From the NCBI GenBank assembly GCA_019234035.1, contig JAFALX010000113.1, positions 1 to 6,223 on the forward strand: a DNA stretch of 6,223 bases, written 5' to 3'. Both the position numbers and the translations under genes were made by a program. The DNA comes from Candidatus Dormiibacterota bacterium. Its GTDB lineage: Bacteria; Chloroflexota; Dormibacteria; Aeolococcales; Aeolococcaceae. Positions 1 to 5,413 of the stretch are shown here, piece by piece. Position 1 is the stretch's first letter, and the number at the start of each line of letters is the position of its first letter. A model generated the notes under the pieces. The model was not told the DNA's origin. It saw nothing but the letters and a program-made list of their open reading frames with translations, and searched no databases.

Positions 1-2
1 TC

Positions 3-605
3 GTCGTTCGCGGCGCCACAACGCGGATACCGACGGAGTTCGGCGAGGTCACGATCTACGGATACGAGGACCGCATCACGCATGCGACACACGTCGGGCT
101 GGTGTGGGGCGACCTCAGCGACACTCGTGAGCCGGTGTGGGTCCGTGTGCACAGCGAGTGCCTGACCGGAGACGTGTTCGGCTCACAGCGCTGCGACTGC
201 CAGGCGCAGCTGCAGAAGGCGATCGCCATCCTCGCGGAGCGGGGCCGCGGCGTGCTCGTGTACCTCCGCCAGGAGGGGCGCGGCATCGGGCTCATGGACA
301 AGCTGCGCGCGTACGCACTGCAGGATCGCGGCTTCGACACCGTCGAGGCCAACGAGGTGCTCGGCCTGCCGGTGGACAAGCGCGACTACGGCATCGGCAC
401 GCAGATCCTCGCCGACCTCGGTGCGAAGCGCATCGTGGTGCTGACCAACAACCCGAAGAAGTACTACGGGCTGAGTGGGTACGGGCTCGAGGTGGTCGAC
501 CAGGTGCGACTCGAGGTCCCCATGACGGAGCACAACGAGCGCTACCTCCGCGTGAAGAAGGAGAAGCTGGGCCATCTCCTCGGAGTGAGCGACCCCGGCG
601 ACTGA
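3..605 (+). CDS. ribA: GTP cyclohydrolase II (RibA, or RibA half of RibBA), 3' part
   Basis: This enzyme opens the imidazole ring of GTP, releasing formate and pyrophosphate, to give 2,5-diamino-6-ribosylamino-4(3H)-pyrimidinone 5'-phosphate. It is the first step of riboflavin synthesis and is cytoplasmic. About 200 codons are visible, running into the left edge. The zinc ligands appear as HSECLTGD (Cys codon 159-161) and RCDC (Cys codons 192-194 and 198-200), equivalent to E. coli RibA Cys54, Cys65 and Cys67. The GTP-binding stretch RQEGRGIGL follows at 267-293. LRAYALQD carries the equivalent of Tyr105, and VDKRDYG carries the equivalents of Asp126 and Arg128. TNNPKK (444-461) and the C-terminal EKLGHLL are also typical. 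The first visible residues (TRIPTEFGE) align with the very N-terminus of stand-alone RibA and equally with the linker of fused RibBA. The window therefore cannot show whether a DHBP synthase domain precedes it; fusion is common in Actinomycetota. An internal ATG or GTG start would lose conserved sequence and is not credible. Confidence 0.95.
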   Translation, partial: VVRGATTRIPTEFGEVTIYGYEDRITHATHVGLVWGDLSDTREPVWVRVHSECLTGDVFGSQRCDCQAQLQKAIAILAERGRGVLVYLRQEGRGIGLMDKLRAYALQDRGFDTVEANEVLGLPVDKRDYGIGTQILADLGAKRIVVLTNNPKKYYGLSGYGLEVVDQVRLEVPMTEHNERYLRVKKEKLGHLLGVSDPGD

Positions 606-704
606 CTGACGATCCGGTTCCATCTGACCGATGGCGGCCGCGCAAGCCGTGTCATCCCCAATTCGGTCGGCTAATGGGCGAGGAATTCTGTATCGATCGT
701 TATT

Positions 705-721
705 GAGCTCCAACGGAGTTC
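705..721 (+). promoter_or_regulatory. Small hairpin in leader of the large gene
   Basis: GAGCTCC (705-711) pairs with GGAGTTC (715-721) across a 3-base AAC loop, giving seven pairs including one G-U. No T-run follows, so it is not a standard intrinsic terminator. Its 3' arm contains GGAG, which could act as a ribosome site for the ATG at 728 if that codon were used. The function is unknown. Confidence 0.3.
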
Positions 722-759
722 AAGGCGATGGACCTCATGCCGTTGCTGTCATCATTCCG

Positions 760-777
760 GGCCTCGGGCACGAGGCT
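760..777 (+). promoter_or_regulatory. GC-rich hairpin upstream of the large gene start
   Basis: GCCTCG (761-766) and CGAGGC (771-776) are perfect reverse complements around a GGCA loop, and an outer G-U pair extends the stem to seven. TGTTAGTGTGT follows, which is too mixed to count as a terminator U-tract. It could be a weak terminator for ribA read-through, an mRNA 5' structure, or chance in GC-rich DNA. Confidence 0.3.
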
Positions 778-805
778 GTTAGTGTGTGGTCTTCGCTCGG
801 GAAGT

Positions 806-813
806 AGGGAGAG
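806..813 (+). promoter_or_regulatory. Shine-Dalgarno site that sets the start of the large gene
   Basis: AGGGAGAG lies a few bases before the GTG at 816. It is the clearest purine-rich site near the gene. It favours GTG 816 over the upstream in-frame GTG at 786, whose only upstream candidate (GAGG at 771-774) is about 11 bases away and buried in a hairpin. Confidence 0.65.
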
Positions 814-815
814 AC

Positions 816-914
816 GTGGTCACGGGACGCACCAGGCTTTGGTCCGCTTTGGTCGTTGCCACGTCGGCGGTCGTGCTGTTGGTCACGGGCATCCCGTGCG
901 CTGGCCACGCAGCC
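816..914 (+). other. Sec signal peptide of the large protein
   Basis: From GTG 816 the N-terminus has two arginines (R5, R7) and then an uninterrupted hydrophobic core from about L8 to I26 (SALVVATSAVVLLVTG). A cleavable end, C-A-G-H-A-A, follows, so signal peptidase I cleavage is expected after A32 or A33. There is no twin-arginine motif. Cys28 is preceded by G-I-P, which does not fit a lipobox, so lipoprotein processing is unlikely. Confidence 0.8.
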
Positions 915-3900
915 TCGCAGAGCGCGACTCAACCTGCTCGCCACGACCCACTGACGCCGCGGGACTTCCTCAGAGCCGGACGTGATGGCATCCCGCACGC
1001 GACGACATCGTATCCCTCGGCGCCGTCCGGCAGCTCGAGTGCTCCTGCCTCCAGCGCGTGGGCCATCGTGAGCAGCGACAGCCCCCGCCCGGACAACTAC
1101 CTCAACAACGCCACGTGCGTCAGCGCGGACGACTGCTGGGCCGTCGGAGGTGAATCGATTGGGGGTGGCGCCTACCAGGCGCTGGCCGAGCGGTATACGG
1201 GAGGCGGGTGGACTGCGGTGAGCACGCCGTTCTCCTCGGGCTCCTCATTCAACGGCGTCGCATGCCCCGGCGACGCTGCGTGCTGGGCCGTGGGGTTCTC
1301 CCGCACCGGGAGCGTCGACGATACGCTCATGGAGCAGTTCAACGGAGCCTCATGGTCAGTCGCCTCCGCTGCTCCGGTCGCGGGATTCTTTGGTGATGTC
1401 GCCTGTGTCACCGCGACTGAATGCTGGGCCGTTGGATCCTCTGGCAGCTCGACCTTCCAACCCTTGATATACCGGTACAACGGCAGCGCATGGTCGGCTG
1501 TCGCCGCTCCCGCGGGCGTCGGGAGCAGCGGGTTCAACTACGTCACGTGCATCAACGCCAGCGACTGCTGGGCGGTGGGTTATCAATCGACGGGCTCGGC
1601 GGCGGGGAGCAACTTTCAGAACCTCATCGAGCAGTACAACGGGGCCAGCTGGAGCGTAGTGAGCGCTCCCAACGTCGGCCCCGCCGGCACATGGAATGCG
1701 CTTTCCGGCGTGGCGTGCACCGGCGCGAGCAATTGCTGGGCGACCGGCATCTACGCCAACCCCGCGTCCCCTCAGGGGTACTTCCAGCAGGTCCTGGAGC
1801 AGTACAACGGTACGGCGTGGAGCGTCGTGCCCAGCCCGAACGTGGGGCTGGCAACGATTCCGTCGGACGTCGACTGCGTCGACGCGACTGACTGCTGGGC
1901 CGTGGGCTGGTACCTCCCAGCCGGCTCACAGACCAACGAAAGTTTCGCTGAACAGATCACCGTGAGTGGACCTACGATCGTCGGCACGCCCAACTCCGGT
2001 TCGTACCCTGGCAATGTGCTCGTTGGAATCACGTGCACCAACACCCCGAGCTGCTGGGCCGTGGGGCAGAGCTACAACAGCTCGACGGCCACCGGGGCGA
2101 CGCTGGCTGAGCAGAGCGTGCAGCCGCAGTACGCGGCCGCAGCGACGAATGTCAGTGCCAGCAGCCGCCTGTCGGCACAGGCCACTGTGACGTTCACAGC
2201 GCCGTCCTACACGGGCACGAGCTCGATCACGGCGTACACCGTCTTCATCTTCGATTCCGGCGGACCTGTTGGCACCCAACCGGTGTCGTCGTCTCCTGCC
2301 ACCGTCACCGGGTTGACCAATGGCCGCTGGTACGAGTTCGCAGTCGGCGCGGTCAATGCCTCGGGCACCGGCACACCGTCGGGGCTGTCCGATTCCGTGA
2401 CACCGTTCTCGGGTGTGACGCCCCCGTCCCGTACGTCAGCCGTCAGCAGCAATCAGTACTTCCTCCCCAACAGCGATGGCTCCACGTGGCAGAACATTGA
2501 TGAGACAACACTGAGTCTCAGTCTCAGTCCGTCGACGAGCTCAACAGTCATCCTCAGCGGCAACGCTGACTTCTGGACATTTGACGCGGGCTACAACCAG
2601 GATCTCGGGATCGCGATCTCGGTCAACGGCGCGTCGCCGACGGTGGTGGGGTGGAAGGAATCGGGCGGCTTCGCCGGAACGTTCTCGCCCAACGCCGCGT
2701 TTCTGCAGACACCGTACGAGATGACCTCGGGATCGACCTATGGAGTCTGGCTCGTCTGGAAGACGAACAAACCGGCCATTGGCGCGCACATCGCCACCGG
2801 GGCAGGCAGCCCCGAAAACTTCTCGCCAACGAGTCTTCATGCGGACGTCCTCCCTGCTGGCACGGACGCTCACACGGCGGTCAGCACGCAGCAGTACACC
2901 CTCCCCGACAGCGACGGCAGCAGCTGGCATCCGATCGATACATCTCTTTCCTTCACGATCACGCCGAGTTCCTCCTCCGCTTACGTGCTCAGCGGAAACG
3001 CTGACCTCTGGACGTTCAACGCCGGCTACAACCAGGACATCGGCGTGTGCGTGGCGGCGAACGCAACGATGGCGCCCAATCCCTGTCCGGCCGGCGACGT
3101 CGTCGCCTGGAAGGAATCGGGCGGATTCGCGGGCACCTTCTCGCCCAACGCAGCATTCGTGCAGACGGTCCAAGAGCTCAACGGCGCAACGTCTTACTCC
3201 GTCTCGCTTGTGTGGAAGGCCAACAAGCCCGCCGGTGGCATTGTCATCGCTGCAGCGGCCGGTCCGAGTGCGCCCTACTCGCCGACACGGTTGACGGCTT
3301 GGTCTGCCGGTGACGCCGCCACGGCGGTGAGCACGCGGCAGTACTCGTTGCCGGACAGCAACGGCAGCTTTACTGCAATCGACAGCACAAACCTCTCGAC
3401 ACAGTTCGCGGCGACGACGGACGAGAACGTCTTGGTCAGCGTCAACACCGACCTGTGGACGGCCAACGCTGGATATAACCAGGATGTCGGCATCATCGCC
3501 AGCAACGTCGCGACTCCATCGCCGGCTTTGATCGGCTGGAAGGAGTCCGGGGGGTTTGCCGGCACGTTCTCACCGAATGCGGCATTCCTCGAAGTCTCGT
3601 ATCCGGTCACTGCGGGAAACACGTACCAGTTCAGCGTGGTCTGGAAGACGAACATCCCAGCAGCGTCATCGAACGTCACGATCTACGCCGGAGCGGGTCC
3701 CATCGCTGGTGAGTTCTCGCCGACCCGGATCACCATTCTGCCGGCCGGAGGGCTGCCGGGTGCGCCAACCGGGGTTGCTGCAACAACGAGCACGCCGGGT
3801 AGCGCAGCCGTGTCCTGGAGCGCGCCGACCGATAGCGGTGGCAGCCCGATCACGTCGTACGCGGTCACCACGTACGACGCCAACGGCAATGTGGCCGGCT

Positions 3901-5366
3901 CGACATCGGCGCCATCGTCGCCCGCCACCGTGACCGGGCTGACCAACGACCACCCGTATTTCTTCGGGGTCGCAGCGGTCAGCGGTGGAGGCGCGGGCCC
4001 CCATGCCGATTCCAATTCGGTGACGCCGGTCTCGGGCTCGGCGCCGGCGACGAGGCTCACTGCGTCGAGCACCAGTCATTACGCGTTGCCCAACAGCGAC
4101 GGCGCAACGTGGCAACCGATCGACGACACAAACCTCGGCCTGAGCATCACTCCGGCGGTGACGGGATCGGTCCTTCTGACGGCCAACTCGACGCTGTCCA
4201 CGACGTCGACCGACGGGAACAACGACGAGGACATCGGTATTGAAGTCAACGGATCCCTTGTCTCGTGGCGTGAAGCGGCAGGTCAGAATCCCCCCTTCCA
4301 AAGCGCGATCCTCGTGCAAGCGCTGCAGTCCGTCACTGCGGGCACGCCGTACACCGTCGAGATTGTGTGGAAGTCGGAGCGACCACTCATGGGTGCGAGG
4401 ATCGAGGCCGGGACAGGGCCGGCAGGTGGCCCCTACTCACCCACGACCCTCAACGTGCAGACGATGAGCGCAGCGAACGGCGCCCAGGAGATGAACACAG
4501 GCAGCTTCACCGACGAGACCAGCGACGGAACCACGTGGACGGCGCTCAGCACGTCGTCCATGACGCTAGCTCTCGCGCCCTCGGCGACCGGGTACGCAGT
4601 ACTCAGCGCGCAGACCGATTTGTACTCCAGCCGCGGTAACGTCGGCCTGGATCTCGGCATCTGCCTGCTGCCCGGCACGTCGACCAGCTCGACGTGCCCG
4701 CAAGCTGACATCGTCGCGTGGAACGAGGTGAATCCAGGATACGCGTTGTCGCAGGCTGTCTCTGTTCAGGCGGTCGCGCCCGTGACTGGGGGAAGCACGT
4801 ACATTGTAGAGCTGGTCTGGAAAACGGCTGGTTCCTTCGGATCCATATTTACTGGCGATGCATACAGCGCCGGCGGGCCAACCCAGCTGATCGCGTACAC
4901 GATGCCTCCAAGCGGGGGCGCCGCCGTCTGGAGCACGGTGTCGAGCAGTCAGCAGTACTCGTTGCCGAGCAGCGATGGTTCGACCTGGCACGAAATGGAT
5001 GCGGCGAACCTCGTGAGCCAGGCTCTGTCCCCGTCAGCTGATGAGACCGTGCTCGTTACCGCGACTGCGGATCCGTGGGCCGTCACCGCGAGCCGCGCCC
5101 AAGATCTCGCGTTGTTCGTGTCGGTGAACGGTGGCGCGCCCACGACGATCGGTTGGGTCGAGTCGGGTGGGTCGTCTGCCACCTCCAATCCGACCGCCAC
5201 GGCGGTGCAGGCCGAGTACACGCTCGGCAGCTCCGGCGGGCCTTACGTGTTCTCGCTGTGGTGGAAGTCGGATCCAGCCGATTCATCGGGGATCTATGAC
5301 GGCGCGGGACCGCTGAACGGAAACGTGTACTCGTCGACGACACTCACCGTGCTTCCGGGCGGCTGA
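816..5366 (+). CDS. Secreted giant modular protein: 7-repeat propeller, 2 FN3, 6 novel modules
   Basis: The product is an exported, non-enzymatic-looking repeat protein of about 1,516 residues; I do not recognise it as a named protein. GTG 816 is chosen because of its Shine-Dalgarno site and because it gives a compact Sec signal peptide; GTG 786 in the same frame would add ten residues. In order: signal peptide 1-32/33, Ser/Ala/Pro-rich linker to about 80, seven Cys/Trp repeats (81-436), FN3 (437-533), three ~145-residue modules (539-979), FN3 (980-1074), and three more such modules (1078-1516). There is no LPXTG motif, no C-terminal membrane helix, no lipobox and no catalytic domain I can identify. 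It is therefore probably released, or held on the cell surface non-covalently. An adhesion, ligand-binding or matrix role is inference only. The gene sits between two riboflavin genes with which it has no obvious biochemical link, and it is visibly lower in GC than they are. The reading frame is intact throughout, which argues for a functional gene. Confidence 0.9.
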   Translation: MVTGRTRLWSALVVATSAVVLLVTGIPCAGHAASQSATQPARHDPLTPRDFLRAGRDGIPHATTSYPSAPSGSSSAPASSAWAIVSSDSPRPDNYLNNATCVSADDCWAVGGESIGGGAYQALAERYTGGGWTAVSTPFSSGSSFNGVACPGDAACWAVGFSRTGSVDDTLMEQFNGASWSVASAAPVAGFFGDVACVTATECWAVGSSGSSTFQPLIYRYNGSAWSAVAAPAGVGSSGFNYVTCINASDCWAVGYQSTGSAAGSNFQNLIEQYNGASWSVVSAPNVGPAGTWNALSGVACTGASNCWATGIYANPASPQGYFQQVLEQYNGTAWSVVPSPNVGLATIPSDVDCVDATDCWAVGWYLPAGSQTNESFAEQITVSGPTIVGTPNSGSYPGNVLVGITCTNTPSCWAVGQSYNSSTATGATLAEQSVQPQYAAAATNVSASSRLSAQATVTFTAPSYTGTSSITAYTVFIFDSGGPVGTQPVSSSPATVTGLTNGRWYEFAVGAVNASGTGTPSGLSDSVTPFSGVTPPSRTSAVSSNQYFLPNSDGSTWQNIDETTLSLSLSPSTSSTVILSGNADFWTFDAGYNQDLGIAISVNGASPTVVGWKESGGFAGTFSPNAAFLQTPYEMTSGSTYGVWLVWKTNKPAIGAHIATGAGSPENFSPTSLHADVLPAGTDAHTAVSTQQYTLPDSDGSSWHPIDTSLSFTITPSSSSAYVLSGNADLWTFNAGYNQDIGVCVAANATMAPNPCPAGDVVAWKESGGFAGTFSPNAAFVQTVQELNGATSYSVSLVWKANKPAGGIVIAAAAGPSAPYSPTRLTAWSAGDAATAVSTRQYSLPDSNGSFTAIDSTNLSTQFAATTDENVLVSVNTDLWTANAGYNQDVGIIASNVATPSPALIGWKESGGFAGTFSPNAAFLEVSYPVTAGNTYQFSVVWKTNIPAASSNVTIYAGAGPIAGEFSPTRITILPAGGLPGAPTGVAATTSTPGSAAVSWSAPTDSGGSPITSYAVTTYDANGNVAGSTSAPSSPATVTGLTNDHPYFFGVAAVSGGGAGPHADSNSVTPVSGSAPATRLTASSTSHYALPNSDGATWQPIDDTNLGLSITPAVTGSVLLTANSTLSTTSTDGNNDEDIGIEVNGSLVSWREAAGQNPPFQSAILVQALQSVTAGTPYTVEIVWKSERPLMGARIEAGTGPAGGPYSPTTLNVQTMSAANGAQEMNTGSFTDETSDGTTWTALSTSSMTLALAPSATGYAVLSAQTDLYSSRGNVGLDLGICLLPGTSTSSTCPQADIVAWNEVNPGYALSQAVSVQAVAPVTGGSTYIVELVWKTAGSFGSIFTGDAYSAGGPTQLIAYTMPPSGGAAVWSTVSSSQQYSLPSSDGSTWHEMDAANLVSQALSPSADETVLVTATADPWAVTASRAQDLALFVSVNGGAPTTIGWVESGGSSATSNPTATAVQAEYTLGSSGGPYVFSLWWKSDPADSSGIYDGAGPLNGNVYSSTTLTVLPGG
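1056..2123 (+). repeat. Seven Cys-x5-Cys-Trp repeats, probable seven-bladed beta-propeller
   Basis: Residues 81-436 contain seven units of roughly 46-57 residues. Each opens with a strand like [AS]-W-[ST]-[VA]-V-x-[SA]-P, continues to C-x5-C-W-A-[VT]-G, and closes with a strand like L-[IM]-E-Q-[YF]-N-G. The first Cys codons lie at 1116, 1263, 1404, 1548, 1716, 1875 and 2034. All seven Cys pairs are intact (14 Cys), consistent with seven local disulfides in an exported protein. Unit 5 has CWATG rather than CWAVG, and unit 7 lacks the opening Trp (GPTIVGTPN). Seven short all-beta repeats with a Trp-bearing strand suggest a propeller; the fold is inferred, the repeat count is seen. Confidence 0.8.
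2124..2414 (+). other. Fibronectin type III domain 1
   Basis: Residues 437-533 show the FN3 pattern: an A/B region with V-S-A-S and V-T-F-T-A-P, then I-T-A-Y-T-V, then the S-P-A-T-V-T-G-L-T-N-G-R-W-Y-E-F-A-V core with its tyrosine corner, and a closing G-L-S-D-S-V-T-P. It joins the propeller to the first module triad and is probably a spacer domain. It resembles FN3 domain 2 closely, including S-S-P-A-T-V-T-G-L-T-N in both. Confidence 0.85.
2430..2861 (+). repeat. Module A1 (144 residues)
   Basis: This is the first of six related modules (residues 539-682). Key points are Q-Y-F-L-P-N-S-D-G-S-T-W near the start, D-F-W-T-F-D-A-G-Y-N-Q-D-L-G in the middle, then the 17-residue stretch WKESGGFAGTFSPNAAF (2652-2702), L-V-W-K-T-N-K-P-A, and a closing N-F-S-P-T-S-L. 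The alternating hydrophobic pattern suggests a beta-sandwich. I cannot assign a named family. Confidence 0.8.
2862..3311 (+). repeat. Module A2 (150 residues, with Cys-pair insertion)
   Basis: Residues 683-832 repeat the A1 pattern: Q-Y-T-L-P-D-S-D-G-S-S-W, D-L-W-T-F-N-A-G-Y-N-Q-D-I-G, the identical 17-residue stretch at 3108-3158, L-V-W-K-A-N-K-P-A and Y-S-P-T-R-L. It differs by a C-x11-C insertion between the Q-D-I-G and W-K-E segments, probably a disulfide-closed hairpin. Module A5 has a similar insertion. Confidence 0.8.
3312..3752 (+). repeat. Module A3 (147 residues)
   Basis: Residues 833-979 repeat the pattern with Q-Y-S-L-P-D-S-N-G-S-F (the usual Trp is replaced by Phe), D-L-W-T-A-N-A-G-Y-N-Q-D-V-G, the identical 17-residue stretch at 3537-3587, V-V-W-K-T-N-I-P-A and F-S-P-T-R-I. 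It has no Cys insertion and ends directly at FN3 domain 2. Confidence 0.8.
3753..4037 (+). other. Fibronectin type III domain 2
   Basis: Residues 980-1074 are a clear FN3 domain: P-G-A-P-T-G-V-A-A, V-S-W-S-A-P-T-D-S-G-G-S-P-I-T-S-Y-A-V, S-S-P-A-T-V-T-G-L-T-N and a closing S-N-S-V-T-P-V-S-G. It separates the two triads of modules and begins the second FN3-plus-triad block. Confidence 0.9.
4047..4472 (+). repeat. Module A4 (142 residues, diverged)
   Basis: Residues 1078-1219 keep H-Y-A-L-P-N-S-D-G-A-T-W at the start, E-D-I-G in the middle, W-R-E, I-V-W-K-S, and G-P-Y-S-P-T-T-L at the end. They have lost the G-Y-N-Q and G-G-F-A-G-T-F-S-P-N stretches found in A1-A3. This is the first module of the second block. 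Confidence 0.7.
4473..4913 (+). repeat. Module A5 (147 residues, with Cys-pair insertion, most diverged)
   Basis: Residues 1220-1366 keep S-D-G-T-T-W, L-D-L-G, W-N-E and L-V-W-K-T but lack the Y-x-L-P opening. A C-x10-C insertion sits between L-D-L-G and W-N-E, the same place as in A2. It has the weakest match to the pattern, yet the spacing is retained. Confidence 0.65.
4914..5363 (+). repeat. Module A6 (150 residues, C-terminal)
   Basis: Residues 1367-1516 keep Q-Y-S-L-P-S-S-D-G-S-T-W, Q-D-L-A, W-V-E-S-G-G, L-W-W-K-S, D-G-A-G-P and Y-S-S-T-T-L. The protein ends four residues after the last strand (L-P-G-G, stop), so there is no room for a cell-wall or membrane anchor. Confidence 0.7.
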
Positions 5367-5378
5367 CCGACAGCGCCC

Positions 5379-5403
5379 TCGCACAGGGCCATATCCTGTG
5401 CGA
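5379..5403 (+). promoter_or_regulatory. Perfect 9-bp inverted repeat upstream of ribH (operator or hairpin)
   Basis: TCGCACAGG (5379-5387) and CCTGTGCGA (5395-5403) are exact reverse complements separated by seven bases. The site lies 13 bases after the large gene's stop and ends 10 bases before the ribH ATG. No T-run follows, so a standard intrinsic terminator is unlikely. TATCCT (5392-5397), inside the repeat, fits TANNNT. CCGACA (5367-5372) is a weak -35 candidate at a 19-base spacing. If these form a promoter, the palindrome would cover its -10 region as an operator does. No known regulator site is recognised. Confidence 0.5.
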
Positions 5404-5413
5404 CCATCGCCCC

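Larger units (their letters stand above)
606..815 (+). other. Intergenic leader between ribA and the large gene
   Basis: No convincing gene lies in these 210 bases. The stretch is less GC-rich than the rib genes, especially around 655-705. It holds a weak 5-bp hairpin just after the ribA stop (620-624 with 630-634) that has no T-run, so it is not a convincing intrinsic terminator. Two better hairpins lie further on and are listed separately. A TANNNT match, TAGTGT at 780-785, stands about 30 bases before the chosen start of the large gene and could be a -10 element. The best -35 partner (TTCCGG, 755-760, 19-base spacer) is poor, so a promoter here is only a suggestion. Confidence 0.5.

Noticed and set aside
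606..640. Intrinsic terminator after ribA
   Set aside because: Only a 5-bp stem (620-624 with 630-634) is present and no T-run follows.
183..713. 176-codon - strand ORF across ribA and its downstream gap
   Set aside because: It is opposite the well-conserved GTP cyclohydrolase II frame and has no recognisable features.
606..815. FMN riboswitch (RFN element) upstream of the large gene or of ribH
   Set aside because: I see none of the conserved RFN helices or its GAAA-type junction segments here, and the 47-base gap before ribH is too short to hold one.
883..905. Lipoprotein signal at Cys28 of the large protein
   Set aside because: The residues before the Cys are G-I-P, which do not match the lipobox (small residue at -1, Leu-like at -3).
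728..985. ORF starting at ATG 728 with GGAG upstream (715-718), overlapping the start of the large gene
   Set aside because: It is Arg/Ser-rich, shows no recognisable motif, and most of it is read out of frame through the large gene's signal peptide and linker. A leader peptide role is not supported.
1116..2054. CRISPR-like spacing of repeated tgc...tgctgggc motifs
   Set aside because: The repeats are in-frame, imperfect at DNA level and explained by the protein's Cys-Trp repeats.
2541..3173. 210-codon ORF on the - strand
   Set aside because: It lies wholly inside the large gene. Its Arg/Gly/Val-rich translation is typical of an antisense shadow in GC-rich repeats, and the + frame has clear domains.
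3666..4319. 217-codon ORF on the - strand
   Set aside because: It is an antisense shadow of FN3 domain 2 and module A4, with a strongly Arg-rich composition and no motif.
816..5366. Frameshift or pseudogene status for the large gene
   Set aside because: The frame is open from start to stop and domain patterns are continuous across all module borders.
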